Positions 25,030 to 34,390 of a DNA stretch of 64,000 nucleotides are shown here, piece after piece (position 1 is the first letter of the stretch; each line of letters begins with the position of its first letter). The notes under the pieces were generated by a model that was not told where the DNA came from, made no database searches, and worked only from the letters and a program-made list of their open reading frames with translations. The translations under genes and the position numbers were made by a program. Source of the DNA: Bradyrhizobium sp. BR13661 (GTDB lineage: Bacteria; Pseudomonadota; Alphaproteobacteria; Rhizobiales; Xanthobacteraceae); assembly GCF_029892425.1 (NCBI RefSeq), contig NZ_JARXWB010000013.1:1-64000 (forward strand), in the 5' to 3' direction.

Positions 25030-26346
25030 TCAGGGGATTGGATAGCCCTTCCAGAGCCATTCCAGCGCTGCCGGCAGCGTTTGCGCGATGGTGGGGCGAT
25101 CGACGTGCTTGGCATTGCGAACAAACAGGAACTGGTAGTGATAGCCTTTCTGCGCCAGCACCTTCGCCATCAGTTCGTTCGATAAGGTCCAGTCGTGCAT
25201 GCCATCTGGGATGGTGGGATTGGGATAGTACAGATCCTGGTCGCCACCAAAGTACCAGAAGCGGATCGGCTTGGTCGGCGCGGCGACGATCAGCGGCACG
25301 CCGGGCGGGTCGGCCGGCGTCAGCACCCCCGCTTTCGAAATGAGGTTGGGCGTGGCTGGCCCTGTCCACGCGCTGTGATATTCCCAGGCACCGCCGCGCA
25401 GTGACGGATCGTGCGGCCATTGCTGGTTGACCATGGTCGGCGAGAACGCCAGCACGCGGTGATAGAGGTCGGGATAGAACCAGGCCATGGTGAAGGCCGC
25501 GGCTCCGCTCGAGCTCAGGCCCATGGTGGCACGGCCCTCGGGATTTCTCGTCAGCCTGACTGCTGCATTCTTCTCGACCAGCGGCAGCACCTCGCGCTCG
25601 ATGAAGTCCGTGTAGATCCCCGACACCGCATCATATTCCCGGCCGCGTTGGCTTCCTTGCGCATCCTGTCCGCCATTGCCGACCTGGATCGCGATCATCG
25701 GCGGCACGCGGCGCTGCGCGATCAGATTGTCCAGGGTGGTCGCGAGATCCTTGTAGGCGTTGGAACCGCCGTCGCCGACCACGATGAACGGCGCCTCGGT
25801 GCCGGGCACATATTGCGCCGGCACGTAGACGTCGATGCTGCGCGACCAGATTCCGGGATGGCTGGTGGTCACGATCATGTTCGACTTGTCGCCCGGCGCA
25901 GTTACAGTCGTCATGATCGAGGAATTGGAGCAGCCTGCGACATCATCCCGGATCATGCCGGGATTGTAGATCGTGCTGTCCTTCGAAGAGAGCGTGAAAG
26001 ATTTCGTCGTGCCGCGCGGCACGCCTTCCTTCGCAATCGTTTCGGGCGCGGGATTGTGGGTCGGACCGATGATGAAATTACCCTCGGCGCCTGGCGGCGG
26101 CAGCGTGCCGTCAGGCAGTTCGGTCGCGCCCGGATAATTGGGATTGGAGGGATCACGCGTCGGCGGGGCCGTCTTGAAGTCGAGGCCGGTCGTGTCGATG
26201 AAGAATGGCGCTCCTTTGTCTGCGGTGTTGGCGCCCGGCGGCACGGCCATGTTCTGGGTCACGCAGGCTGGCTGTGCAAAAGCAATCGAAGCGAAGGAGA
26301 CGACGGAAATCAGCGTCCCTCCAAGGACGGACAATGAATGGGTCAT
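25030..26346 (-). CDS. secreted alpha/beta-hydrolase, enterochelin-esterase-like
   Basis: A 438-residue exported esterase. The start at 26346 gives the signal peptide MTHSLSVLGGTLISVVSFAS. An N-terminal domain (about 30-150) precedes the Esterase_D-type catalytic domain, which has SRSIDVYVPAQYVPG, FIVVGDGG, and the nucleophile region RATMGLSSSGAAAFTMAW, where Ser replaces the usual second Gly. The acid and His are likely in FWYFGGDQDLY and GMHDWTLSNELM. Relatives hydrolyse siderophore esters, S-formylglutathione or carbohydrate acetyl esters. It is divergent from the beta-lactamase gene, with 266 bp between starts. Substrate unknown; hydrolysis of S-formylglutathione is unlikely because the protein is exported. 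Confidence 0.75.
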   Translation of the reverse strand: MTHSLSVLGGTLISVVSFASIAFAQPACVTQNMAVPPGANTADKGAPFFIDTTGLDFKTAPPTRDPSNPNYPGATELPDGTLPPPGAEGNFIIGPTHNPAPETIAKEGVPRGTTKSFTLSSKDSTIYNPGMIRDDVAGCSNSSIMTTVTAPGDKSNMIVTTSHPGIWSRSIDVYVPAQYVPGTEAPFIVVGDGGSNAYKDLATTLDNLIAQRRVPPMIAIQVGNGGQDAQGSQRGREYDAVSGIYTDFIEREVLPLVEKNAAVRLTRNPEGRATMGLSSSGAAAFTMAWFYPDLYHRVLAFSPTMVNQQWPHDPSLRGGAWEYHSAWTGPATPNLISKAGVLTPADPPGVPLIVAAPTKPIRFWYFGGDQDLYYPNPTIPDGMHDWTLSNELMAKVLAQKGYHYQFLFVRNAKHVDRPTIAQTLPAALEWLWKGYPIP

Positions 26347-26612
26347 TTCAGCTCCCGATAGCGACGAGACTTGCTCGCTCGTCCTGAAGCAAAGTATGGC
26401 GACCAGCTCGCGCGCGGTCAAACCCGATGAGCGCAGTGCAGCAATCGTCGCCATGCTTAAAACAGAGGACGATCGCTATTCCGCGCATGACGTCGAATTT
26501 TTCGAACGCGAGGCCGTTGCTGCCTCCGCGCGCAGCATCTAGCGTGCGGCGGGTCGATCAACGGGCCTCACCCCGCGGTCGCAACGACAACAGCACATCG
26601 GGAGGACAATCC

Positions 26613-27503
26613 ATGAAAAAGATCACGGCCGCGCTGTGTGCGCTCGCGCTCTTCGCACCGGCTGCGCAAGCGCAAACCATCAAAGACTTCCTGGCGGTGG
26701 CGATGAAGAAATGGACCGCGCCGTTCGACCCATTCCAGCTGATCGACAACATCTATTATGTCGGCACCGACGGCATCGCCGTCTACATCATCAAGACGTC
26801 GCAGGGCCTGATCCTGGTGGACACCGCGATGCCGCAGTCGACCGGGATGATCAAGGACAACATCTCCAAGCTCGGCTTCAAGGTTACCGACATCAAATAC
26901 ATCCTCAACAGCCACGCCCATCTCGACCACACCGGTGGCTTCGCCGAGATCAAGCAGGAGAGCGGCGCGCAGCTCGTCGCCGGCGAGCGCGACAAGCCGT
27001 TGCTCGAAGGCGGCTATTATCCGGGCGACGAGAAGAATGCCGATCTCGGCTTTCCTCCTGTCAAGGTCGATCGAACCGTGAAGGAAGGCGACAAGGTGAC
27101 GCTCGGCGATACCACACTGACGGCGCATGAAACTCCCGGCCACTCGCCGGGCTGCACCAGCTGGGAGACGACGGTGAAGGACGCTGGACAGGACCGCCAG
27201 GTGCTGTTCTTCTGTAGCGGCACCGTGGCGCTGAACCGGCTGGCGGGACAGCCGACCTATCCCGGTATCGTCGACGACTACCGCGCAACCTTTGCGAAGG
27301 CCAAGGCGATGAAGATCGACGTGCTGCTCGGGCCGCATCCGGAAGTCTATGGCATGCAGGACAAGCGCGCGCAGCAGATCAAGAGCGAGGCGCCGAACCC
27401 GTTCGTCAAGCCGGGCGAGCTTGCGACTTACGCTACGGGACTTTCGGAAGATTTCGACAAGGCGCTCGCGAAGCAGACCGCTGCGCTCCAGGGCGCGAAG
27501 TAG
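26613..27503 (+). CDS. subclass B3 metallo-beta-lactamase, BJP-1-like
   Basis: A 296-residue periplasmic zinc hydrolase. Signal peptide about 1-20. Zinc ligands: H101, H103, D105, H106 in NSHAHLDHTGG, H177 in ETPGHSPGCTSW and H242 in GPHPEVYGM, the complete B3 set. From memory it matches BJP-1 of Bradyrhizobium japonicum along its whole length (QTIKDFLAVAMKKWTAPF at the mature start). BJP-1 hydrolyses penicillins and carbapenems. The start follows GGAGGACAAT. It stands alone opposite the esterase gene, with no mobile element, so it looks like an intrinsic chromosomal enzyme and not an acquired resistance gene. Confidence 0.92.
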   Translation: MKKITAALCALALFAPAAQAQTIKDFLAVAMKKWTAPFDPFQLIDNIYYVGTDGIAVYIIKTSQGLILVDTAMPQSTGMIKDNISKLGFKVTDIKYILNSHAHLDHTGGFAEIKQESGAQLVAGERDKPLLEGGYYPGDEKNADLGFPPVKVDRTVKEGDKVTLGDTTLTAHETPGHSPGCTSWETTVKDAGQDRQVLFFCSGTVALNRLAGQPTYPGIVDDYRATFAKAKAMKIDVLLGPHPEVYGMQDKRAQQIKSEAPNPFVKPGELATYATGLSEDFDKALAKQTAALQGAK

Positions 27504-27807
27504 CGGCATCGTGCATGGCGCGGCGGTCGTCCAGGCGGCCGCCGCGACATCGTGCTGCACCCTGCTCTCGAGGACGCCTATGGTTAGCGGAACGTAGCTG
27601 CGGCCTTTACGGCCGATATGCCGCGCGCGACACTGCCTGCTTCCGCCGCACATCGTTAACGCCGCATCACCATTGCACGCGGATGAAAAACCCAGCGGTA
27701 GCGCGCAACCTGCAACGGCACGTCTCCGTCACATTCATCTAACTCGGTCTTTACCCCCTCTGTGCAAGACTGCCTTCGTTTTGAAGGGATTTGGGGCGCG
27801 TATTGCA
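27504..27807. other. 304-bp gap without a visible gene
   Basis: Space between the beta-lactamase and the GGDEF-EAL gene. I see no repeat, terminator with T-run or small gene. The frame extended upstream from the GGDEF-EAL gene crosses part of it but lacks a start with a ribosome site. Confidence 0.5.
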
Positions 27808-29814
27808 ATGCCTGCCGTCGATTTGAAAGTCTACCTCGCCGCCGCGATGCGGCTGTTTCGCGTGCCCGAGGACCCGGATCTGTCGCGGGCGCAATTCGAC
27901 GCCTTCTCCAAGCAGATCCCGCTGCTCTACTTCATCCTGATCAGCAACACGATCGCGGTCGCCTACACCTATGTGAACGTCGCACCGGACTGGCTGACGA
28001 TGATTATCCCGGGCGTGCTGACGCTACTCGCGGCGTTTCGCACGTTCTGGTGGCTGCGCCAGCGTCGTCTCGTCCGCAGCGATGCCGACATCCTGCGCAA
28101 TCTGCGCGCCACCAACTGGTTGACGCTGCCGATCGGCGCCGGCTTCACCGCCTGGTCGTTCGCGCTCTACCCCTATGGCGATCCCTTCGCCAAGAGCCAG
28201 GTCGCGTTCTACATGGCCGTGACCGTGATCGGCTGCATCTTCTCGCTGATGCATCTGCGTTCGGCGGCGCTGATCGTGACGCTGGTCGTCGACGTGCCTT
28301 ATGTGCTGTTCTTCTGGGCCACGGGCGAACCGACGCTGAAGGCGATCGCAGTCAACGATCTGCTGGTCTCCGGCGCGATGGTGACAGTCCTTTTCATCTA
28401 CTATCGCGACTTCGCCGATCTCATCGCGAGCCGCAAATCGCTACTGACCCAGCAGGCGGCGACGCTGGCGCTGTCCGACGAGAACTTCCGCCTCGCCAAC
28501 CTCGACACTCTCACCGAACTGCCGAACCGCCGCCGCTTCTTCGCCGAGCTGACCAACGCCTTCACCGACGCCGAGCGCCGACACGTTCGCGTCGCAGTCG
28601 GCATCATCGACCTCGACGGCTTCAAGCCGATCAACGACAATTACGGCCACTCGGTCGGCGACCGCGTCCTGATCGAAGCCGGCCGCCGCATCCGCGACGT
28701 CTGCGAAGGCTTCGGACCGCAGCGGGTGGAGTTCGCGCGCCTCGGCGGTGACGAGTTCGGTCTCGTCGTGTGCGGCGATCCCGAGGAGGCGGATCTGGCG
28801 CGGCTCGGCGAGCGCATCGGGGAGCAAGTCAAGCTGCCCTACCAGCTCGACACGGCCCACACCGGCCTGTCCTGCTCGATCGGCTTCGCGCTCTATCCGG
28901 GCTCCGCAACGACTTCGGAGGCGCTCTACGAGTGCGCCGATTATTCGCTCTACCACGCCAAGCGACAAAAGCGCGGCCGCACCGTGATCTTCTCGGGCGA
29001 GCTCGAAGCCGAGATCCGCAGCCGCGGCGTCATCGAGAACCTGTTACGGATCGCCGATTTCGAGACCGAGCTGGAACTGGTGTTCCAGCCGATCGTCGAT
29101 GCCAAGAGCGAGCACACCGCTGGCTTCGAGACGCTCGCGCGCTGGAACAGCCCTCGCCTCGGCTGGGTCTCGCCCGCCGACTTCATTCCCGCGGCCGAGC
29201 GCATCGGCCTGATCAGGCCGCTGACCCAGGTGCTGCTGGCGCGCGCGCTCGCGACGGCCAGGACCTGGCCCGACCACATCCGCCTGTCGTTCAATCTCTC
29301 CGCCCACGACGTCTGCGCCGCCGAGGGCATCTTGCCGCTGATCACGATCATCGAGAAGAGCGGTTTGCCGCCGCACCGGATCGATTTCGAAATCACCGAG
29401 ACCGCGGTCACGTTCGATTTCGTGCGCGCGCAGCAGTCGATCGCGACATTGAAAGCCATGGGCTGCGGCATTTCGCTGGACGATTTCGGCACCGGCTATT
29501 CCTCGCTGAGCCACGTGCACCGCCTGCCGCTCGACAAGATCAAGGTCGACCGCAGTTTCGTTGCCGACATCAACGAGAATCCCGTCAGCCACAAGATCAT
29601 CAAGTCGCTCACGGGCCTCTGCGACGACATGGAGATCGCTTGCGTGGTCGAAGGCGTCGAGACGCGCGCCCAGCTCGACGCCCTGCGGCGCCTCGGATGC
29701 GACTTCATCCAGGGTTATTATTTCGCAAAGCCGATGCCGGGCACGGCGATTAGCGAGTATCTGGCGAAGGAAATTCAGCGCCTCGACCGCGGCGAAGCAA
29801 AGGTCGTGGCCTGA
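27808..29814 (+). CDS. membrane GGDEF-EAL protein (cyclic di-GMP synthase/phosphodiesterase)
   Basis: A 668-residue inner-membrane signalling protein. Residues 25-210 hold about six membrane helices with no known sensor domain. A GGDEF domain follows, its active site intact (G313-F317, LGGDEF); the usual upstream inhibitory RxxD is not seen. The EAL domain starts near residue 430: the signature reads ETLARW (441-446) for the usual EALxRW, with DFGTGYSSLSH, the metal-binding FEITETAV and KVDRSF present, so it may hydrolyse cyclic di-GMP. Both activities or one with regulation by the other are possible. It stands alone; start chosen at the Met before the first hydrophobic region. Confidence 0.85.
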   Translation: MPAVDLKVYLAAAMRLFRVPEDPDLSRAQFDAFSKQIPLLYFILISNTIAVAYTYVNVAPDWLTMIIPGVLTLLAAFRTFWWLRQRRLVRSDADILRNLRATNWLTLPIGAGFTAWSFALYPYGDPFAKSQVAFYMAVTVIGCIFSLMHLRSAALIVTLVVDVPYVLFFWATGEPTLKAIAVNDLLVSGAMVTVLFIYYRDFADLIASRKSLLTQQAATLALSDENFRLANLDTLTELPNRRRFFAELTNAFTDAERRHVRVAVGIIDLDGFKPINDNYGHSVGDRVLIEAGRRIRDVCEGFGPQRVEFARLGGDEFGLVVCGDPEEADLARLGERIGEQVKLPYQLDTAHTGLSCSIGFALYPGSATTSEALYECADYSLYHAKRQKRGRTVIFSGELEAEIRSRGVIENLLRIADFETELELVFQPIVDAKSEHTAGFETLARWNSPRLGWVSPADFIPAAERIGLIRPLTQVLLARALATARTWPDHIRLSFNLSAHDVCAAEGILPLITIIEKSGLPPHRIDFEITETAVTFDFVRAQQSIATLKAMGCGISLDDFGTGYSSLSHVHRLPLDKIKVDRSFVADINENPVSHKIIKSLTGLCDDMEIACVVEGVETRAQLDALRRLGCDFIQGYYFAKPMPGTAISEYLAKEIQRLDRGEAKVVA

Positions 29815-29824
29815 GGCAGCAGCG

Positions 29825-31495
29825 TTACTTCGAAAGGCTCGGCAGATCGAGCCCCTTGTCCCGAGCGCAGTCGATCGCGATGTCGTAGCCCGCATCGGCA
29901 TGGCGCATGACGCCGGAGGCCGGATCGTTCCAGAGCACGCGCTCGATGCGCTTCGCCGCCTCGGGCGTACCGTCGGCGACGATCACCATGCCGGCGTGTT
30001 GCGAATAGCCGATGCCGACGCCGCCGCCATGATGCAGCGACACCCAGGTCGCGCCGCTGGCGCAATTCAGGAGCGCGTTGAGCAAAGGCCAGTCGGATAC
30101 CGCATCCGATCCGTCCTTCATCGCCTCGGTCTCGCGGTTGGGGCTTGCCACCGAGCCGCTGTCGAGATGATCGCGACCGATCACGACAGGCGCCTTCAAT
30201 TCCCCGCGCGCGACCATCTCGTTGAAGGCAAGACCGAGACGATGGCGATCGCCGAGGCCAACCCAGCAGATCCGCGCCGGCAGGCCCTGAAACTTGATGC
30301 GCTCCCTGGCCATGTCGAGCCAATTATGCAGATGCTTGTCGTCGGGCATCAGCTCCTTGACCTTGGCGTCGGTCTTGAAGATGTCCTCGGGATCGCCCGA
30401 CAGCGCGGCCCAGCGGAACGGCCCGACGCCGCGGCAGAACAGCGGGCGGATATAGGCGGGCACGAAGCCCGGAAAATCGAAGGCGTTTGTCAGGCCCATG
30501 TCTTTCGCCATCTGGCGGATGTTGTTGCCGTAGTCGAGCGTCGGAATGCCCTGCGCGTGGAAATCCAGCATCGCCTGGACGTGCTCAACCATCGAGGTCT
30601 TCGAGGCGCGCTCGACCGCCTTCGGATCGGAGGCGCGCTTGGCCTCCCAATCGGCGAGCGTCCAGCCCTTCGGCAAATAGCCGTTGATCGGATCGTGCGC
30701 GCTGGTCTGGTCGGTGACGATGTCGGGCCTGACGCCACGGCGGACCAGCTCCGGGAAGATCTCGGCGGCATTGCCGAGCAGGCCCACCGAGACTGCTTTC
30801 TTGGTCTTTGCAGACTCCGCCATGATGGCGAGCGCTTCGTCGAGCGTGGCGGCCTGACGATCGAGATAGCCGGTGCGCAGGCGCATCTCGATGCGGCTCG
30901 GCTGGCATTCGACGGCGAGCATCGAGGCTCCCGCCATGGTCGCCGCCAACGGCTGCGCGCCGCCCATGCCGCCGAGGCCGGCGGTGAGGATCCATTTGCC
31001 GGCGAGGCTGCCGCCATAATGGCGACGGCCGACCTCGACGAAAGTCTCGTATGTGCCCTGCACGATGCCCTGGCTGCCGATATAGATCCACGAGCCCGCG
31101 GTCATCTGGCCGTACATCATCAGGCCCTGGCGATCGAGCTCGTTGAAATGATCGAGCGTCGCCCAATGCGGCACGATGTTGGAGTTCGCGATCAGCACGC
31201 GCGGCGCATCGGCATGGGTACGGAAGATGCCGACCGGCTTGCCTGATTGTACCAGCAGCGTCTGGTCATTCTCGAGCTTGCGCAATGCATGCGTGATCCG
31301 GTCAAAGCTCTCCCAGTCGCGCGCGGCGCGGCCGATGCCGCCGTAAACGACGAGCTCGCTCGGGCGCTCGGCGACATCAGGATCGAGGTTGTTCATGAGC
31401 ATGCGGAGCGGCGCTTCCGTCAGCCAGCTCTTGGCGCTGATGTCGCTGCCGCGGGGAGCGCGGATGGTGCGGTCATTGTCCAGTCGGCGGTTCAT
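29825..31495 (-). CDS. hutU: urocanate hydratase HutU
   Basis: A 556-residue cytosolic enzyme converting urocanate to imidazolonepropionate, the second step of histidine breakdown. Its NAD, bound as an electrophile, sits on the Gly-rich AGLGGMGGAQPLAATMAG; the conserved catalytic region FCRGVGPFRWAALSGDPEDI carries the essential Cys. The C-terminus has the usual HHGGGVGIGYSQHAG. Length equals the family norm. It is the last gene of the minus-strand hut operon, 27 bp after hutH. The GGDEF-EAL gene ends 10 bp away on the other strand. Confidence 0.96.
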   Translation of the reverse strand: MNRRLDNDRTIRAPRGSDISAKSWLTEAPLRMLMNNLDPDVAERPSELVVYGGIGRAARDWESFDRITHALRKLENDQTLLVQSGKPVGIFRTHADAPRVLIANSNIVPHWATLDHFNELDRQGLMMYGQMTAGSWIYIGSQGIVQGTYETFVEVGRRHYGGSLAGKWILTAGLGGMGGAQPLAATMAGASMLAVECQPSRIEMRLRTGYLDRQAATLDEALAIMAESAKTKKAVSVGLLGNAAEIFPELVRRGVRPDIVTDQTSAHDPINGYLPKGWTLADWEAKRASDPKAVERASKTSMVEHVQAMLDFHAQGIPTLDYGNNIRQMAKDMGLTNAFDFPGFVPAYIRPLFCRGVGPFRWAALSGDPEDIFKTDAKVKELMPDDKHLHNWLDMARERIKFQGLPARICWVGLGDRHRLGLAFNEMVARGELKAPVVIGRDHLDSGSVASPNRETEAMKDGSDAVSDWPLLNALLNCASGATWVSLHHGGGVGIGYSQHAGMVIVADGTPEAAKRIERVLWNDPASGVMRHADAGYDIAIDCARDKGLDLPSLSK

Positions 31496-31522
31496 GCGGA
31501 CACCTCTTCAGCTCAGTCTTGT

Positions 31523-33082
31523 TCAGTCGAATTTTGGAAACGGATCGAATGAAAGCTCGGCGATCGCCGCAGACGGCAGCGCATCGGCTTCGATCAGCGC
31601 GGCGGCCCTGGCGAGATCGCCGGCCATGTAGCGGTCGGCGCCGAGCGCAGGCACCTGCTCGCGAAGCTTCGCGATGACGGCAACAAGCGACGGGCTGGTC
31701 GTATGCGGCGCACGCAGCGTGATGCCTTGCGCGGCGACCAGAAGCTCGATGCCGAGGATGGACGCGAGATTGTCGGCCATGTCGGACAGGCGTCGCGCCG
31801 CGTGAGCGGCCATCGAGACGTGATCTTCCTGGTTGGCGCTGGTCGGGGTCGAATCGATCGAGCAGGCGGCCGCCCGCTGCTTGTTCTCCGCGTAGAGCGC
31901 GGCCGCCGTCACCTCGGCGATCATGAAGCCCGAATTGATGCCGGGATCGGGGGTGAGGAACGGCGGCAGGCCGAAATTAAGCGCGGGATCGACCAGCGTG
32001 GCGATACGGCGCTCGCTGATCGCGCCGATCTCCGACAGCGCCAGCGCGATCGTATCGGCGGCGAAGGCGACCGGTTCGGCGTGGAAATTGCCGCCGGAGA
32101 CGATCTCGCTGGTCTCGACCAGCACCAGCGGATTATCGGTGACGGCATTGGCTTCAATGATCAAGGTACGCGCCGCCTGCGTGATCACGTCAAGCGCGGC
32201 GCCCGCGACCTGCGGCTGGCAGCGCAGGCAATAAGGATCCTGCACGCGTTCGTCGCCTTCGAGATGCGACAGGCGAATATCGCTGCCGTCGAGTAGCGCA
32301 GTCAGCGCGGCGGCCGCAGCGATCTGGCCGGGATGACCACGCAGCGCCTGAATTTCTGGGCGGAACGGCGCCGTCGAGGCCATGGCCGCATCGACCGACA
32401 ACGCTCCGGTCACGAGCGCAGCACGGGCGAGACGAAAGGCGCGCAGCACGCCGGAGATGGCGTAGGCCGTCGAGAATTGCGTGCCGTTGATCAGCGCGAG
32501 CCCCTCCTTGGGGCCGAGCGTCAGCGGCGCCAGGCCGGCCGCGGACAGCGCCTCGGCGCCAGACACGGTCTTGCCGTCGACGATCGCCTGTCCCTCGCCG
32601 ATCATCACCGCGGTCATATGTGCAAGTGGCGCGAGGTCGCCGGAGGCGCCGACCGAGCCCTGCTGCGGCACCAGCGGATAGACGCGCCGCGCCAGCATGG
32701 CCTGCAATTGCTCGATCACCGCGCGGCGCACGCCGGAGGCGCCGCGCCCGAGCGAGACGATTTTCAGCGCCATCATCAACCGCACGATCGGCTCGGGCGT
32801 GGCAGGACCAACGCCGCAGCAATGCGAGACGATGAGATTGCGCTGGAGCAGAGCGGTCTGATCCGGCGGTATCCGCTTCGAGGCCAGCTTGCCGAAGCCG
32901 GTGTTGATGCCATAGACCGGTGCTGCAGCCTGCGCAGCCTTCGCGACGATCTCCGCGGCCGCCTCGACGCGCGGCCAGAACGACGGATCCAGCTCGACGG
33001 AAGCGCCCGCCAGCACGCGCGCGAGATCGCCGAGGCTGACCTCGCCGGGCTTGACGACAATCGTTGCGCCCGGCTCGGTCAC
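31523..33082 (-). CDS. hutH: histidine ammonia-lyase HutH
   Basis: A 519-residue cytosolic lyase that removes ammonia from histidine to give urocanate. The self-made MIO cofactor comes from A146-S147-G148 in GSVGASGDLAPLAHM. Other family landmarks are GINTGFGKLA near residue 60 and QEDHVSMAAHAARR in the C-terminal half. It overlaps hutI by an ATGA (33079-33082), so the two are translationally coupled. The first enzyme of the pathway is thus in the same operon as the second and third, under the HutC-type operator. Confidence 0.95.
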   Translation of the reverse strand: MTEPGATIVVKPGEVSLGDLARVLAGASVELDPSFWPRVEAAAEIVAKAAQAAAPVYGINTGFGKLASKRIPPDQTALLQRNLIVSHCCGVGPATPEPIVRLMMALKIVSLGRGASGVRRAVIEQLQAMLARRVYPLVPQQGSVGASGDLAPLAHMTAVMIGEGQAIVDGKTVSGAEALSAAGLAPLTLGPKEGLALINGTQFSTAYAISGVLRAFRLARAALVTGALSVDAAMASTAPFRPEIQALRGHPGQIAAAAALTALLDGSDIRLSHLEGDERVQDPYCLRCQPQVAGAALDVITQAARTLIIEANAVTDNPLVLVETSEIVSGGNFHAEPVAFAADTIALALSEIGAISERRIATLVDPALNFGLPPFLTPDPGINSGFMIAEVTAAALYAENKQRAAACSIDSTPTSANQEDHVSMAAHAARRLSDMADNLASILGIELLVAAQGITLRAPHTTSPSLVAVIAKLREQVPALGADRYMAGDLARAAALIEADALPSAAIAELSFDPFPKFD

Positions 33083-34293
33083 TGGCCCCTCCAGACACGG
33101 CGATGCAGCGGATTGAAGCCGATGCGATAGACCAGCTCGGCGGGACGCTCGATGTCCCAGATCGCGAGGTCACACCATTTGCCTGGTTCCAGCGTGCCGG
33201 TTTCATCGAGCACGCCGAGCGCGCGGGCGCCTTCGCGGGTGACCCCAGTGAGGCACTCGGCGACTGTCATCCGGAACAGCGTCGCGCCCATGTTCATGGC
33301 GAGCAGGAGAGACGTCAGCGGTGAGCTGCCAGGATTGCAGTCGGTTGCGAGCGCCAAGTGCACGCCGTGTTTGCGGAACGTCTCGACCGGCGGTTCTTGC
33401 GTTTCACGGATGAAGTAATAGGCGCCGGGCAGCAGCACGGCGACCGTCCCGGCCTTGGCCATCGCGGCCGCGCCGGCCGCGTCAGTGTGTTCGAGGTGAT
33501 CGGCCGAGAGCGCGGAGAATTTTGCGGCGAGCGCCGCGCCTCCGAGGTTCGAGAGCTGATCGGCGTGCAGCTTCACTGGCAGCCCGAGCGCCCTCGCGGC
33601 CTCGAACACGCGTGCCGTCTGCTCGGCCGAGAACGCAATGCCCTCCATGAAGGCATCAACGGCATCAGCGAGACCCGCCTTTGCGACCGCCGGCAGCATT
33701 TCTTTGCAGACGAGATCGATATAGCGGTCCTTGTCGCCATCGGCCTCCGCCGGCAGCGCGTGCGCACCCAGGAAAGACGTGCGGATCGCAACTTTCCGCT
33801 GACGACTGATGCTGCGCGCGGCGGAAAGCTGGCGCATCTCAGTCTCGGTATCGAGACCATAGCCGGACTTGATCTCGATTGTGGTCGCGCCCTCGCCGAT
33901 CAACGCATCCAGCCGCGGCAACGCGCTTGCGACAAGCTCCGCCTCGCTTGCCTTGCGTGTCGCGGCCACCGTCGAGACTATGCCGCCGCCGGCGCACGCG
34001 ATCTCCTCGTAGCTCGCGCCCTTCAGGCGCAGCTCGAACTCATGCGCGCGGTTGCCGCCATAGACGAGATGGGTGTGACAGTCGACCAGACCGGGCGTGA
34101 TCCAGCGCCCCTCGCAATCGATCCACTGGATGGACTCCGCATCCGCCGGGAAGTCCGACGCCGCACCCGCGTAGAGAATGCGACCATCGCGCGTGGCGAT
34201 CACGCCGCGCTCGATCTCGCCGAGATCGGGACGATCGGCCCGCATCGTGGCGAGCCGGGCATTGTGCCAGATCCGGTCGAAGCGCTCTGCCAT
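33079..34293 (-). CDS. hutI: imidazolonepropionase HutI
   Basis: A 404-residue amidohydrolase opening the imidazolone ring to give N-formimino-glutamate. Metal ligands are in VDCHTHLVYGGNRAHEF; further conserved parts are EIKSGYGLD, the KLHADQLSNLGGA segment and ATDCNPGSSP. I prefer the start at 34293 because an AAGGGA ribosome site lies about 8 nt before it; a Met six codons upstream is possible. First gene of the minus-strand operon hutI-hutH-hutU. The start is about 45 bp from the palindromic operator. Confidence 0.95.
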   Translation of the reverse strand: MAERFDRIWHNARLATMRADRPDLGEIERGVIATRDGRILYAGAASDFPADAESIQWIDCEGRWITPGLVDCHTHLVYGGNRAHEFELRLKGASYEEIACAGGGIVSTVAATRKASEAELVASALPRLDALIGEGATTIEIKSGYGLDTETEMRQLSAARSISRQRKVAIRTSFLGAHALPAEADGDKDRYIDLVCKEMLPAVAKAGLADAVDAFMEGIAFSAEQTARVFEAARALGLPVKLHADQLSNLGGAALAAKFSALSADHLEHTDAAGAAAMAKAGTVAVLLPGAYYFIRETQEPPVETFRKHGVHLALATDCNPGSSPLTSLLLAMNMGATLFRMTVAECLTGVTREGARALGVLDETGTLEPGKWCDLAIWDIERPAELVYRIGFNPLHRRVWRGQ

Positions 34294-34338
34294 GCCACTG
34301 TCCCTTGCCACTATTCCCGGGGGTGGGATGCTTGACTT

Positions 34339-34354
34339 ATATGTCTAGACATAT
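34339..34354. promoter_or_regulatory. HutC-type operator palindrome between hutI and hutF
   Basis: ATATGTCTAGACATAT is a perfect 16-bp palindrome whose core GTCTAGAC fits the GT-x-TA-x-AC pattern bound by HutC-subfamily GntR repressors. It lies between the divergent hutI and hutF starts, and a TTGACT (-35-like) sits just left of it at 34332-34337 on the plus strand. The hutC gene is two genes away. Repression lifted by urocanate is the known behaviour of HutC. Confidence 0.8.
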
Positions 34355-34390
34355 CATCGTAAGGCGGTTCTGTCCAGCCGGCGTGTCATC

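Noticed and set aside
29561..31246. 561-codon plus-strand frame
   Set aside because: Antisense to hutU and crossing the end of the GGDEF-EAL gene; no recognisable motif.
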